The position numbers were made by a program, and so were the translations under genes. From Lysobacter prati (GTDB lineage: Bacteria; Pseudomonadota; Gammaproteobacteria; Xanthomonadales; Xanthomonadaceae): DNA of 64,000 nt. The DNA is taken from contig NZ_VLNV01000007.1 in the NCBI RefSeq assembly GCF_009765215.1, positions 1 to 64,000 of the forward strand, read 5' to 3'. The notes beneath the pieces were generated by a model that worked only from the letters and a program-made list of their open reading frames with translations, was not told the origin of the DNA and made no database searches. Positions 1 through 9,536 of this stretch are shown here, one piece after another (the stretch's first letter is position 1; each line of letters opens with the position of its first letter).

Positions 1-57
1 GACAGGATGTCCGACGAAGGGGCGGAGCAATCCCCGGCCCGGCGGACGACGCCCCAA

Positions 58-121
58 CGCAGCCAGCAGCCAGCAGCCGGCAACCGCAGCCGCAGCCGAA
101 GCAGCCGCCAGCCAGCGGCAG
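58..121. repeat. Imperfect GCAGCC-type low-complexity tract
   Basis: The first 123 bases hold no gene I can support. They end in an imperfect hexamer-like run of gcagcc, cagcag and gccagc units just beyond the stop codon of the TerC gene. It could be the Ala/Arg-rich end of a gene cut by the window edge, or plain intergenic low-complexity DNA. Confidence 0.3.
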
Positions 122-123
122 CT

Positions 124-861
<738 letters not shown>

Positions 862-925
862 TTGCGGTTTCCTGCACTAAGGCTTCTGGGATTCTGGTGG
901 GAATGCCTGCAACGAACGATCTCGC

Positions 926-1306
926 TCACCACAGGCGGGGTACGACGATCGCACCCCAGATCAGCACTACATTCATCATCAGCACGAACACCGCGGCCGA
1001 GCCCATGTCCTTGGCCCGACCCGCCAGCTCGTGGAACTCGGGACCGTAACGCTCGATCACCGCCTCCACCGCCGAATTGAGCAACTCGATGCTCAGCACC
1101 AGCAGCATCGAACCGACCAGCAACACGCGCTCCACTGCGGTCTGCCCCAGCCACCAGCCCAACGGCGCCAGGACGACGAACAGGTACACCTCGAGCCGGA
1201 ACGACGACTCGTGCAGCCACGCCGCACGCAGCCCCTGCATCGACCACCTGGCAGCCTTCAGGATGCGCGCGGGGCCGCGCGGCATGTGCCCAAACTCATC
1301 AGCCAT
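926..1306 (-). CDS. dgkA: Diacylglycerol kinase
   Basis: This 126-residue protein is the small trimeric integral membrane kinase that phosphorylates diacylglycerol to phosphatidic acid, recycling lipid from membrane-derived oligosaccharide or LPS modification. The signature ELLNSAVEAVIERYG lies at residues 74-88, and Glu74 and Glu81 match the catalytic and metal-binding acids of the E. coli enzyme. GRAKDMGSAAV near residues 96-106 is also conserved. Three transmembrane helices are apparent. Length fits the family (about 120 residues). It lies upstream of the TerC gene on the same strand and may be cotranscribed with it. Confidence 0.93.
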   Translation of the reverse strand: MADEFGHMPRGPARILKAARWSMQGLRAAWLHESSFRLEVYLFVVLAPLGWWLGQTAVERVLLVGSMLLVLSIELLNSAVEAVIERYGPEFHELAGRAKDMGSAAVFVLMMNVVLIWGAIVVPRLW

Positions 1307-1628
1307 GTCGGTCGCTCAGTCGGCAGGACGGGAAAGAAAAGCCTGCCTGGAAGGCCTGCCATCGGTCGACGTGCCTGGGCCACCCTGAGGGCACTCCGGC
1401 GGCTCGCACAAGTGCTGGGACTGCTCGAAGATCGACATGGTGGGGTCTGGAATGGATTCGAGGCGCGGCCCGGGGCCGCGGCAGGGGGCCGATTTTGCCA
1501 CAAGCCCCGTGCGCCTGCCCCGCGGACGCATGAACGGCCGCCTGTCATGCCCGCGTAGCGTGTTTTTCGCGTGCCATTAGCGACGCCCGACCTAACCTGA
1601 CCGACTCGTTCGTCACCGGAGGACCGCC
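1307..1628. other. Gap between dgkA and the ABM gene, with a weak 40-codon ORF
   Basis: This 322-base stretch separates the divergent dgkA and ABM-fold genes and must hold both promoters. A minus-strand ORF of 40 codons (1316-1438, protein beginning MSIFEQSQHL) ends ten bases before the dgkA start. It lacks a good ribosome binding site and I do not recognise it. It may be chance, or a small protein or leader peptide upstream of dgkA. No clear promoter or hairpin stood out. Confidence 0.3.
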
Positions 1629-1931
1629 ATGTCCCGCTGCGCTCTGCTGGCAAGGCTTGAGGCCAAGCCCGGCAAGGAAGACCAGCTCGAACAGTTCCTC
1701 CGCAGCGCCCTGCCCCTGGCGGAAGCCGAACCGGGGACCCGCACCTGGTTCGCCCTTCGATTCGGCCCCAGCAGCTTCGGCATCTACGACACGTTCGACA
1801 GCGAAGCCGGGCGCCAGGCGCACTTGGACGGGCCGATCGCGGCCGCGCTGATGGAGCGTGCCGACGAACTGCTGTCGCAGCCGCCGCAGATCGACCGGGT
1901 CGACCTGCTGGCGAGCAAGCTGCCGCACTGA
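1629..1931 (+). CDS. ABM-fold putative quinol monooxygenase
   Basis: This 100-residue protein has the look of the antibiotic biosynthesis monooxygenase (ABM) fold, a dimeric ferredoxin-like domain found in YgiN-type quinol monooxygenases and many small stress-related proteins. The N-terminal pattern ARLEAKPGKEDQLEQFLRS, followed by an acidic loop and GTRTWFALR, is typical, as is IYDTFDSEAGRQAHL in the second half. A ggagg-like sequence sits just before the ATG. It stands alone between the divergent dgkA and the convergent isoaspartyl peptidase. The true substrate cannot be read from the sequence. Confidence 0.8.
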   Translation: MSRCALLARLEAKPGKEDQLEQFLRSALPLAEAEPGTRTWFALRFGPSSFGIYDTFDSEAGRQAHLDGPIAAALMERADELLSQPPQIDRVDLLASKLPH

Positions 1932-1963
1932 CCGCCGCAGGCGGCCAGGGAGAGGGGTATGTC

Positions 1964-3010
1964 TCACTCCTCTTCGTGGATCGCCGTCCCACGACTGCCG
2001 TCCGTCCTGATCCAGCCCCGGAACATGCTGCCGCTGTTGAACGGCATGGCGATGTTGCCCTGGCGATCCATGGCGATGGCGCCACCGTCGCCGCCGGCGG
2101 CGGGAACGATCCGGTTCACCACCTCTTCCGCCGCCGCCTGCAGCGAATCGCCGCGGTAGGCCACGCGCGCGCAGATGTCGTGCGCGACCGCGTTGCGGAT
2201 GTAGTACTCGCCCCAGCCCGTACCGGAAACACCACAACCTTCATCGGCCCAGGTACCGGCACCGATGATCGGCGCATCGCCGACGCGCCCCCACTTCTTG
2301 TTGGTCATGCCGCCGGTGCTGGTGGCAGCGGCGATGTGGCCCTGCGCATCGAGCGCGACCGCGCCGACGGTGCCGAAATAGGTCGGCGCATCGTCGAGCG
2401 AGCGACTGGCCTCGCGCTTGCCCTTGGCCGCCTCCTCCCGCTGCGCCTTCTCCAGTTGCTGGCGACGCTTGTCGGTATCGAACCAGTTGTTGGGAACGCG
2501 CTCGATTTCCGGACGCGTGTCGGCGAACGCCTCGGCACCGGCGCCGGCGAGCATCACGTGCGGGCTGTGTTCCATGACCGTGCGCGCGAGCTTGATTGGG
2601 TTCTTGATCGTGGTGACACCGGCCACCGAGCCGGCGCGACGGGTGTGGCCTTCCATGATCGCCGCGTCGAGCTCATGGCCACCCTTGGCATTGAACACCG
2701 CGCCCTTGCCGGCATTGAACTGCGGCGCGTCCTCGAGCACGACCACCACCGCGGTGACCGCATCGAGCGCACTGCCACCACGCGTGAGCACGGCATTGCC
2801 GGCATCCAGCGCGCGATTGAGCGCGGCATGGTAGGCGCGACGCTCCTCCTCGCTGATCGAATCCTTCGGCACGAAGCCGGCACCGCCATGGATCACCAGG
2901 GCGGTCTTCGGCGCGCTCTTCGGCGCGGCGGGCTGGTCGGCGGCGTGGGCGTTGACAGTCATGGCAGACAAAGCGAGCAGCGGGAGCGAGATCAGGATCG
3001 GCAGGCGCAT
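1964..3010 (-). CDS. Secreted isoaspartyl peptidase / L-asparaginase (Ntn hydrolase)
   Basis: This 348-residue type 2 asparaginase cleaves isoaspartyl dipeptides and asparagine. It is made as a precursor that cuts itself between Gly213 and Thr214 (motif YFGTVGAVALD), leaving Thr214 as N-terminal nucleophile. A Sec signal peptide is visible at the N terminus, with a hydrophobic core and an AHA-type cleavage site near residue 23, so it acts in the periplasm. HGGAGFVP near the start of the mature chain and the GTGWGEYYIR region are family features. Length is normal. It follows the MacB-like operon on the same strand, separated by a palindromic repeat. Confidence 0.92.
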   Translation of the reverse strand: MRLPILISLPLLALSAMTVNAHAADQPAAPKSAPKTALVIHGGAGFVPKDSISEEERRAYHAALNRALDAGNAVLTRGGSALDAVTAVVVVLEDAPQFNAGKGAVFNAKGGHELDAAIMEGHTRRAGSVAGVTTIKNPIKLARTVMEHSPHVMLAGAGAEAFADTRPEIERVPNNWFDTDKRRQQLEKAQREEAAKGKREASRSLDDAPTYFGTVGAVALDAQGHIAAATSTGGMTNKKWGRVGDAPIIGAGTWADEGCGVSGTGWGEYYIRNAVAHDICARVAYRGDSLQAAAEEVVNRIVPAAGGDGGAIAMDRQGNIAMPFNSGSMFRGWIRTDGSRGTAIHEEE

Positions 3011-3053
3011 GGGTCGGAGTCCGGCGAGGAAGGCTGAGCATAACGCCGAACAA

Positions 3054-3083
3054 CCGTCATCCCGGCGAAAGCCGGGACGACGG
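3054..3083 (-). terminator. REP-like palindrome after the MacB operon
   Basis: A hairpin with arms CCGTC-A-T-CCCGGC and GCCGGG-A-C-GACGG has a four-base loop and one internal mismatch. It lies seven bases past the permease stop codon and before the isoaspartyl peptidase gene. The form resembles the widespread proteobacterial repeat that starts GTCATCCC. It has no T run, so it may work as a Rho-linked or RNA-stabilising element rather than an intrinsic terminator. Confidence 0.6.
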
Positions 3084-3089
3084 ACAGAC

Positions 3090-4331
3090 CTACTGCTGCC
3101 GCAATGCCTCGATCGGGTCCAGTTGCGAGGCTTTGCGCGCCGGGTAATAGCCGAAGAACAGCCCGGTCATGATCGAGAACGTCGCCGCCAGCGCGATCAC
3201 CTGCCCGTTCAACGCCACCGGCAAGTCGCTGAACTTGCCGACCAGCAACGCGCCGACCACGCCAATCGCAATCCCCAGCGCGCCACCGATCAGCGAGATC
3301 AGCATCGCTTCGGCAAGGAACTGCCGGCGCACGTCCGAGGGCCCCGCACCGACCGCCATGCGCAGGCCGATCTCGCGGATGCGCTCGGTCACCGACACCA
3401 GCATGATGTTCATGATGCCGATGCCGCCGACGATCAGCGAAATCGTCGCCACCGCACCCAGCAACAGCGACATCAACCGCGTCGTCGCCGTGCGCGTGGC
3501 AACGATCTCGGAGATGTTGCGCACGTTGAAGTCGTCGTCCTCGCCCGGCTTGATGCGGTGACGCTGGCGCAGCAGCGCCTCCACTTCGCCCTGGGCGTAA
3601 CTGAGATCCTTGGCATCGGCCACCGTCAGCGCGATCTGCGTCACCGCACCGGCCGGCAACCCCATCGCACCCATCAGGCGGCGGCGCGCGGTCTGCAGCG
3701 GCACCATCACCACGTCGTCCTGGTCCTGGCCAAAGCCACCCTGGCCCTTGGGCTTGAGCGTGGCGACCACGGTGAACGGCACGCGCCCCAGCCGGATGGT
3801 CTGGCCTACGCCGGGCTCGTCGCCGAACAGCGTCCGCCGCACCGTCTCGCCCAGGATCACTTCCTTGCCGGCGCTGGTGTAGTCCTGCGCGTCGAACCCT
3901 TCGCCGTTGGCAATGACCCAGCCGTTGATGTCGAAGAAGTCCGGCTGCACGCCCTGCCAGCTGGTCGACGCGTTGTTTTCCGCGTACACCACCTGGGTGT
4001 TGCCGCGCAGCGCGCCGGCGACGAACTGCACTTCCGGAATCTCGCTGCGGATCGCTTCGACGTCGCCCTCGTTAAGGGTGAAGAAGCTCGAAGCACTCAT
4101 GCGCGCGCCACCGCCGCCCGGGCCGCGACCAGCGCCGGAGCTGATATCCAGGCGCTGCGAGCCCAGGCCCGACACCATCTTGTCGATCTCGGCCTGGGTG
4201 CCCTGCCCCACCGACACCATCACTATGACCGCGGCGATACCGATGATCACGCCCAGCGACGTGAGCGCGCTGCGCATCCAGTTGCCGCGCAGGGCGTAGA
4301 TGGCGGTGCGCAGGATGTCGGAGAAGTTCAT
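3090..4331 (-). CDS. MacB-like ABC transporter permease (FtsX domain)
   Basis: This 413-residue membrane protein is the permease half of a MacAB-type exporter. It starts MNFSDILRTAIYALRGNW, followed by a first membrane helix, a large periplasmic MacB-type core domain (about residues 45-270), and three C-terminal helices of the FtsX fold, with the conserved GGIGIMNIMLVSVTERIREIG segment split around the second helix. The start was chosen at 4331 because its ATG overlaps the TGA of the ATPase gene by four bases. Unlike E. coli MacB, ATPase and permease are separate chains. The substrate, perhaps a peptide or macrolide-like compound, is unknown. Confidence 0.9.
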   Translation of the reverse strand: MNFSDILRTAIYALRGNWMRSALTSLGVIIGIAAVIVMVSVGQGTQAEIDKMVSGLGSQRLDISSGAGRGPGGGGARMSASSFFTLNEGDVEAIRSEIPEVQFVAGALRGNTQVVYAENNASTSWQGVQPDFFDINGWVIANGEGFDAQDYTSAGKEVILGETVRRTLFGDEPGVGQTIRLGRVPFTVVATLKPKGQGGFGQDQDDVVMVPLQTARRRLMGAMGLPAGAVTQIALTVADAKDLSYAQGEVEALLRQRHRIKPGEDDDFNVRNISEIVATRTATTRLMSLLLGAVATISLIVGGIGIMNIMLVSVTERIREIGLRMAVGAGPSDVRRQFLAEAMLISLIGGALGIAIGVVGALLVGKFSDLPVALNGQVIALAATFSIMTGLFFGYYPARKASQLDPIEALRQQ

Positions 4332-5032
4332 GCCGCGTCCTCCTGCGCATGCAGTTCGCCGTCGCGCATGACGTAGATGCGGTCGGCGTGCGCGGCGACC
4401 TCGGCGTCGTGGGTGATCAGCACCACGGTATGGTTGTCGTCGCGCAGGCGCTTGAACAGCGCCAGGATCTCCTCGCCGGTCTTGCTGTCGAGCGCGCCGG
4501 TGGGTTCGTCGGCCAGCAGGATCGGTGGCTGGTTGATCAGCGCGCGCGCGATCGCGACACGTTGTTGCTGGCCGCCGGAGAGCTCGGTGGGGCGATGGCC
4601 GACGCGCTCGCCCAGGCCGACCGCGACCAGTGCGGCGCGGGCGCGCTCGAGCCGTTCGTGCGGCGGCACCTGCGCGTAGCCCAGCGGCATGGCCACGTTC
4701 TCCAGCGCGCTCATCCGCGGCAACAGGTTGAAGCCCTGGAAGACGAAACCGATCTTGTCGCGGCGCAGGATCGCCAGTTCTTCGGCGTCGAGCGTGGAAA
4801 CGTCGACACCGTCGCATTCGTACGAGCCGGCGCTGGGCGTGTCGAGGCAGCCGATCAGGTTCATCAGCGTCGACTTGCCCGAGCCCGAGGGCCCCATGAT
4901 CGCGACGAACTCGCCGCGGTCGATGCGCATGTCGACGTCGCGCAGGGCCAGCACTTCGGCTTCGGTGTGCGCCGAGTAGGTCTTGCACAGCCCGCGCGTG
5001 AGGATCACCGCCGGTGATGTCGCAGCGCTCAT
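4328..5032 (-). CDS. ABC transporter ATP-binding protein (MacB/LolD type)
   Basis: This 234-residue ATPase powers the neighbouring permease. Walker A GPSGSGKS spans residues 47-54, the signature LSGGQ 151-155, Walker B ILLADEP ends at Glu176-Pro177, and the switch His is His208. TGALDSKTGEEI after Walker B is typical of the MacB/LolD/FtsE branch. Starts further upstream give a non-homologous arginine-rich extension. I chose 5032, where the ATG overlaps the adaptor gene's TGA. Four-base overlaps on both sides point to translational coupling in one operon. Confidence 0.93.
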   Translation of the reverse strand: MSAATSPAVILTRGLCKTYSAHTEAEVLALRDVDMRIDRGEFVAIMGPSGSGKSTLMNLIGCLDTPSAGSYECDGVDVSTLDAEELAILRRDKIGFVFQGFNLLPRMSALENVAMPLGYAQVPPHERLERARAALVAVGLGERVGHRPTELSGGQQQRVAIARALINQPPILLADEPTGALDSKTGEEILALFKRLRDDNHTVVLITHDAEVAAHADRIYVMRDGELHAQEDAA

Positions 5033-6612
5033 TGCTGCGCCCGCTCGCCTGTCACCACCAGGTCGCCCTGCTTGAGCCCGCCGCCGGACACTTCGGTGCT
5101 GCTGCCGTCGCTGGCTCCGATGCGCACCATCACCATGTCCGGCTTGCCGCCGACGAGGCGGTACAGCGGCGCGCGCTTGGCGTTGAGCAATCCCGCCAGT
5201 GCACCATCCCACTTTGCCTTCTGCGCATCGTCCAGGCTGTTGCGGAACTGGGCGAAATCCTCGCGGAAGCGCTCGGCCATGCGCTGGCGCATCTGCGCCT
5301 GCATGTTGCCCGCGCCGCCACCGCCAGCCGTCACGACCATGCCACCGCCGCCGGGACCGCGACCGCCGCCGCCACCGAACAAGCGATTGCCGCCACCGGA
5401 CTGTGCTGCCTGTGCCTGGCGCGCGGCCTGGCGCTCGCGCACCGCGGCGACGGCGGCATCGAATGCCGACTGTTGCGAGGCATTGAGCTTGAGCGTGCCG
5501 GCGGTGCGCGTGAGGTCGTCGATCACGCCGCTGCCGCCCTGACGGTTCGGCTGCGGCGCGGTCGCCGTGGCGCCGGCACCGGTGGCGTCGTCGGCCGGCT
5601 TGAAGCGCAGCGCGGCGTTGGACACCTTGAGCACGTCATCGCGACGGCTGACTTCGATCTCGGCGTTGACCGTCAGGCCCGGCAGCAGCGTGCCGTCGCT
5701 GTTGTCGACGGTGACCACCACCGGATAGGTCACCACGTTATTGGTCGTCGTAGCCGACAGGCGCACCTGCTTGACCGTGCCGCGGAACTGGCGGTCGGGA
5801 AACGCGTCCACGGTGAACGACACGCCCTGACCGGTGCGGACCTGACCGATGTCGGCCTCGTCCACCGCCAGTTCGATCTTCATCTTTGCCAGGTCCTCGG
5901 CGATCTTGAACAGTTCCGGCGCCTGCAGGCTGGCGGCCACGGTCTGGCCCGGCTCGATGCTGCGGGTGAGCACGACGCCGTCGACCGGCGAGCGGATCAC
6001 GGTGCGGTCGAGGTTGACCTGGGTGGTTTCGGTGGACGCGGTCTGCTGCTGGATCGAGGCCTTTGCGGCGTTGACTTGCGCGCGCGCCTGATCGAGTGCG
6101 GCGCGGGCGAGGTCGACGTCGCTGCGAGCGACCAGCTGGCGCGTGCCAAGGTCGGCTTTGCGACGGTAGTCGAGCTCGGCATTGACCAGCGCCGCCTGCG
6201 CCTGCGACAGCGTGGCGCGGGCATTGGCGATCTGCGCATTGCCCTGGGCGATCTGTGCCTGGTAGGTCTTGGGATCGATCCGGGCGATGACCTGGCCGCG
6301 TTTGACCGGGTCGTTGAAGTCGACCAGCACGTCGGTGACCTGGCCGGAAATCTGGCTGCCGACGGTGACGGTCGAAATCGCGCTCAGCGTACCGGTCGAA
6401 GAGATCGCGACGCGGATGTCGCCGCGCTCGACCGGCGCGGTGCGGAAGGCGCCGGTGGCAGCCTCCGCGTCGCGCTGACGGAAGTACCAGTAGCCACCAC
6501 CGGCAAGCGCGAGCACGACGGCAGCGGCGATGCCACGACGGATCCATGTGTGATTGGTGCGCACGTTGGACTTGCGATTCGGCGACTGGACGGACTTGCG
6601 GGCTGCGCTCAT
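5029..6612 (-). CDS. MacA-like periplasmic adaptor of an ABC exporter
   Basis: This 527-residue membrane fusion protein joins the inner-membrane ABC exporter to an outer-membrane channel. A basic cytoplasmic tail is followed by one membrane helix (about residues 27-43), then lipoyl halves (SGTLSAI...GQISGQV and later RSPVDGVVL), a long alpha hairpin, and beta-barrel domains. An extra Ala/Gln and glycine-rich stretch (about residues 345-440, with GGGGRGPGGGG) interrupts the C-terminal part, making it longer than E. coli MacA (about 370 residues). No TolC-like gene is in the window, so the channel must be encoded elsewhere. Confidence 0.9.
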   Translation of the reverse strand: MSAARKSVQSPNRKSNVRTNHTWIRRGIAAAVVLALAGGGYWYFRQRDAEAATGAFRTAPVERGDIRVAISSTGTLSAISTVTVGSQISGQVTDVLVDFNDPVKRGQVIARIDPKTYQAQIAQGNAQIANARATLSQAQAALVNAELDYRRKADLGTRQLVARSDVDLARAALDQARAQVNAAKASIQQQTASTETTQVNLDRTVIRSPVDGVVLTRSIEPGQTVAASLQAPELFKIAEDLAKMKIELAVDEADIGQVRTGQGVSFTVDAFPDRQFRGTVKQVRLSATTTNNVVTYPVVVTVDNSDGTLLPGLTVNAEIEVSRRDDVLKVSNAALRFKPADDATGAGATATAPQPNRQGGSGVIDDLTRTAGTLKLNASQQSAFDAAVAAVRERQAARQAQAAQSGGGNRLFGGGGGRGPGGGGMVVTAGGGGAGNMQAQMRQRMAERFREDFAQFRNSLDDAQKAKWDGALAGLLNAKRAPLYRLVGGKPDMVMVRIGASDGSSTEVSGGGLKQGDLVVTGERAQQ

Positions 6613-6751
6613 TTGGCTCGATTCATGGGTTATGCCGGCGACAACGCCTGGAGTGGCCTTGCGTTGACAGCACCGGTGCCGATTGGTTCAGCGCATTGTC
6701 ACCCCTGGCCGGTTGTTCCGCCTTGCCGCCGCGGCTGCCTTCGCGGTGGGG

Positions 6752-8023
6752 CTACTGGAACCGGATCACCGCCGTCGTGCCCTGTCCCGGCTCGCTGGCC
6801 AGGCTCACCGGCCAACCGAAGCGTTCGCCCAGCCTGCGCACGATCGACAGGCCCATGCCCTTGCCGTCGCTTTCGGCAAACTCGGCCCGGAAGAACGGAT
6901 CGAAGGCCTTGGCCAGCACTTCCGGCGACATGCCGATGCCGCTGTCGCGGATCACCACGCGATCCGGCATCACCCGCACTTCGATCTGTCCGCTGCCGGT
7001 GAAGCGCACCGCATTGCTAAGCAGGTTGCCGACCATGACACGCAATACGTGTGGCGGCGCGACAAGGCGCGGGCCGCCCTCGTCATGGAACAGCAATTCC
7101 ACCGGTCGACCGGTGAGCATCGGCCGAATGCGCTCGACTTCGCTGGCGACGATGTCGCGCACTTCGAACTCCTCGCTCTGCGGCGCCACGTCGGCTTCGC
7201 GGGCGAGGATCAGGAAGGCCTCGATCACCGACTCCATGTCGCGCCCGGCCTGCTGCACGCGCGCCAGCGAGCGCTGCGCACGCGGGCTGGTCTCCGGGTC
7301 GGCGAGCATCAGGTCGCTGGCCACGCGAATGACGGTCAACGGCGTGCGCAGCTCATGGCTGGCATCGCGGGTGAAGTTGCGCTCGCGGCGGACGAAATCG
7401 CTGACGCGCTCCGAAAGTCCGGTCAACGCCTTTGACAGTTTGCGAACCTCGTCGCTGGCATCGGCCGGCAATCGCGCCGGCGCGATCGCGCTGGCGTCGG
7501 GGTCGCGCGGATCCCAATGCGCGACCTGATTGGCCAGCCAGCTCACCGGTGTGACCAGTCGCTTTGAAGTCCGGTAGGTCAGCCAGATCAGCACGCCGCT
7601 GGTGACCAGCGACAGCAACAGCGAGACCAGGCCGGTCATCAGCACCGACTGGTCGGCCATCCAGGCCGAGAACACCAGGTACAGCGTTCCCTGCGGGCGA
7701 CGGTCGACATAGACGAGGCTGCGGCTGTCGGGCAGCCGCTGGACGCCTGGGCCCAACCCTTGCAGTTCGTCCGGAAGCTTCGGATGGACTTGCCCCGGAA
7801 TCACGACATAGCCGGACATCGTCGAACTGCTGGGCAGCCGGTGATCCGGATCGGCGGCGTACGCCTTCCAGAATGCCTGCGCTTCCTGGCGGACGCGCTG
7901 CTCGATGACCTCCTGGCGCACGATCACGCCGGCGAGCAGGATGCCCACCGTGATCACGATGCTGCCGATCAAGGCCTGCGTCAGGAACGCAAGCTTGATC
8001 CTGCGGGGAAGTCCGTGCCGCAT
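6752..8023 (-). CDS. Sensor histidine kinase
   Basis: This 423-residue two-component kinase has two membrane helices (about residues 11-34 and 130-150) that bound a short periplasmic sensor domain. They are followed by a HAMP-like linker, the H box RDASHELRTPLT with the phosphorylated His223, and an ATPase domain with N box (NLLSNAVRF) and G boxes (DSGIGM, GKGMGLSI). It follows the response regulator by 12 bases and precedes the MacA-like adaptor by about 140 bases. The pair probably controls the efflux operon, as many PhoPQ-like efflux sensors do. The ligand is unknown. Confidence 0.93.
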   Translation of the reverse strand: MRHGLPRRIKLAFLTQALIGSIVITVGILLAGVIVRQEVIEQRVRQEAQAFWKAYAADPDHRLPSSSTMSGYVVIPGQVHPKLPDELQGLGPGVQRLPDSRSLVYVDRRPQGTLYLVFSAWMADQSVLMTGLVSLLLSLVTSGVLIWLTYRTSKRLVTPVSWLANQVAHWDPRDPDASAIAPARLPADASDEVRKLSKALTGLSERVSDFVRRERNFTRDASHELRTPLTVIRVASDLMLADPETSPRAQRSLARVQQAGRDMESVIEAFLILAREADVAPQSEEFEVRDIVASEVERIRPMLTGRPVELLFHDEGGPRLVAPPHVLRVMVGNLLSNAVRFTGSGQIEVRVMPDRVVIRDSGIGMSPEVLAKAFDPFFRAEFAESDGKGMGLSIVRRLGERFGWPVSLASEPGQGTTAVIRFQ

Positions 8024-8035
8024 GGCGCTGACGTC

Positions 8036-8752
8036 TTACTCGGGCGGCTGCGAGATGTCGGCGACGCGGTAGCCGGCACTTTGCACGGTGTGCAGCAGTT
8101 GCTTGTCGAACGGCTTGTCGATGGTCTTGCGCAGGTTGTACAGATGGCTGCGCAGCGTATCCGAATCGGGCAGGCCGTTGCCCCAGATCTCGCGCTCGAT
8201 CTCCTGGCGACTGACCACCCGCGGCGACTCCCGCATCAGGATGGTGAGCAGGCGCAAGCCAATCGGCGAAAGCTGCAGCTCACTGCCGCCCCGGGTGACG
8301 CGCAGGCTGGCCGGATCGAGCACCAGGTCGGCGACCTTGAGCACCTCACCGCCTACCTGGCGACGCTCGCGCCGGATCAACGCACGCAGGCGCGCCTCCA
8401 GCTCCTGGATCGCGAACGGCTTGGTCAGGTAATCGTCGGCGCCCGCCCCCAGCCCGGTGAGCTTCTCGTCGAGCGTGTCGCGCGCGGTAAGCATCAGCAC
8501 CGGCGTCGACTTGCGCGCCTCCTCGCGCAGCTTCTTGCACAACTCCACGCCGTCCATGCGTGGCAGCATCAGATCCAGTACGACCACGTCATAATTGTTC
8601 TCGGTTGCCAGCCGGTAGCCGTCGAGGCCGTCGCTGGCATAGTCCACCTCGAAGCCACGGCCCTCCAGATACTCGCCGACCATCTCCGAGATGTTGCGGT
8701 TGTCCTCCACGATCAGGACCAGACCGCCGTCCCTTGTGCCGGTACCCTGCAT
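8036..8752 (-). CDS. OmpR-family response regulator
   Basis: This 238-residue DNA-binding regulator is the partner of the adjacent kinase. The receiver domain carries acidic residues VEDN near 15-18, the phosphorylated Asp60 in VVVLDLMLPRMDG, and Lys111 in YLTKPF. The second half is a winged helix with the RLLTILMRESPRVVSRQEIEREIWG pattern of the OmpR/PhoB type (split here around the helix). It is the first gene of the exporter operon. Direct repeats upstream may be its own binding sites. Confidence 0.94.
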   Translation of the reverse strand: MQGTGTRDGGLVLIVEDNRNISEMVGEYLEGRGFEVDYASDGLDGYRLATENNYDVVVLDLMLPRMDGVELCKKLREEARKSTPVLMLTARDTLDEKLTGLGAGADDYLTKPFAIQELEARLRALIRRERRQVGGEVLKVADLVLDPASLRVTRGGSELQLSPIGLRLLTILMRESPRVVSRQEIEREIWGNGLPDSDTLRSHLYNLRKTIDKPFDKQLLHTVQSAGYRVADISQPPE

Positions 8753-8773
8753 GCAAACCCCTCCAACCCTTCA

Positions 8774-8817
8774 GCTTTGTGAAGGCTGCCTTTGCGAGTG
8801 TGGATGTTTCGTGAAGG
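8774..8817 (-). promoter_or_regulatory. Candidate response-regulator box pair
   Basis: Two copies of a 12-base element, gctttgtgaagg (8774-8785) and gtttcgtgaagg (8806-8817), match at ten positions and start 32 bases apart, about three helical turns. They lie in the divergent gap just upstream of the response regulator gene. OmpR-family proteins often bind direct repeats, so self-regulation is plausible. This is inference from sequence alone. Confidence 0.3.
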
Positions 8818-8861
8818 TGCTGTGCTTAAGCTGAACAAAGACCCTATGGCGAAAAATTCCC

Positions 8862-9203
8862 ATGCCCGCTGAACGCCTCTATCCGATCCTGTTGCTGCTC
8901 GGATCCAACCTGTTCATGACCTTTGCCTGGTACGGGCATCTGAAGTACAAGTCCGCACCCCTGGTCACGGTGATCCTGGTCAGCTGGGGCATCGCCTTCT
9001 TCGAGTACTGCCTGATGGTCCCCGCCAACCGGCTCGGCAGCGCTGTCTATTCGGCGCCCCAGCTCAAAGGCATACAGGAAGTGATCACCCTGCTGGTCTT
9101 TGCCGGCTTTTCCGCCTGGTACCTGGGCGAACCGCTGAAGTGGAACCACTGGGCCGGTTTTGCCCTGATCGCCGTGGCGGCCTGGTTGATCTTCCTCGAC
9201 TGA
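8862..9203 (+). CDS. DMT-superfamily small membrane protein (DUF486)
   Basis: This 113-residue protein has four hydrophobic segments and the features of DUF486, a family related to small multidrug and drug/metabolite transporters: FMTFAWYGHLK, SWGIAFFEYCLMVPANR, and GEPLKWNHWAGFALI near the C terminus. Function is not established. It is divergent from the response regulator gene, sharing a 110-base intergenic region, so it could be coregulated with the exporter operon. The ATG at 8862 gives the standard family length. Confidence 0.85.
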   Translation: MPAERLYPILLLLGSNLFMTFAWYGHLKYKSAPLVTVILVSWGIAFFEYCLMVPANRLGSAVYSAPQLKGIQEVITLLVFAGFSAWYLGEPLKWNHWAGFALIAVAAWLIFLD

Positions 9204-9233
9204 GCCCTGTCCGACTGGTCAGAGTCGCGCCGG

Positions 9234-9536
9234 TCAAAAAGGGATCTTGCCGCTGAGGATGTCCTTGAACATTACCCAGTCGCCAGCGAACGAATAGAAC
9301 GGATGACGGAACGTCGCCGGCCGATTCTTCTCGAAGAAGAAGTGGCCGACCCAGGCGAAGCCGTAACCGCATACCAGCGCCGCCAGCAGCCACCAGCCAT
9401 TGCGCTCGACGATGGCCAGCACGAGCAGTGCCAGCACACCGCAACTGCCGATGAAATGCAGGCGCCGGCTGGTGCGATGGCTGTGCTCGCCCAGGTAGTA
9501 CGGGTAGAACTCGCGGAACCTGGCGAAGCGCGGCAC
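9234..9536 (-). CDS. DUF962 / Mpo1-like membrane protein
   Basis: This 100-residue protein matches the DUF962 family. Its yeast member Mpo1 is an iron-dependent dioxygenase in alpha-oxidation of 2-hydroxy fatty acids. His residues in the HSHRTSRRLHFIGS segment and in GHFFFEKNRPATFRHP, probable metal ligands, are present. Two or more membrane helices lie between these motifs. It converges with the DUF486 gene. Enzyme activity in bacteria is inferred from the family only. Confidence 0.85.
   Translation of the reverse strand: MPRFARFREFYPYYLGEHSHRTSRRLHFIGSCGVLALLVLAIVERNGWWLLAALVCGYGFAWVGHFFFEKNRPATFRHPFYSFAGDWVMFKDILSGKIPF

Noticed and set aside
58-121. Possible short tandem repeat array or CRISPR-like structure at the left edge.
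   Set aside because: Units are six bases, imperfect, and without spacers, so this is low-complexity sequence only.
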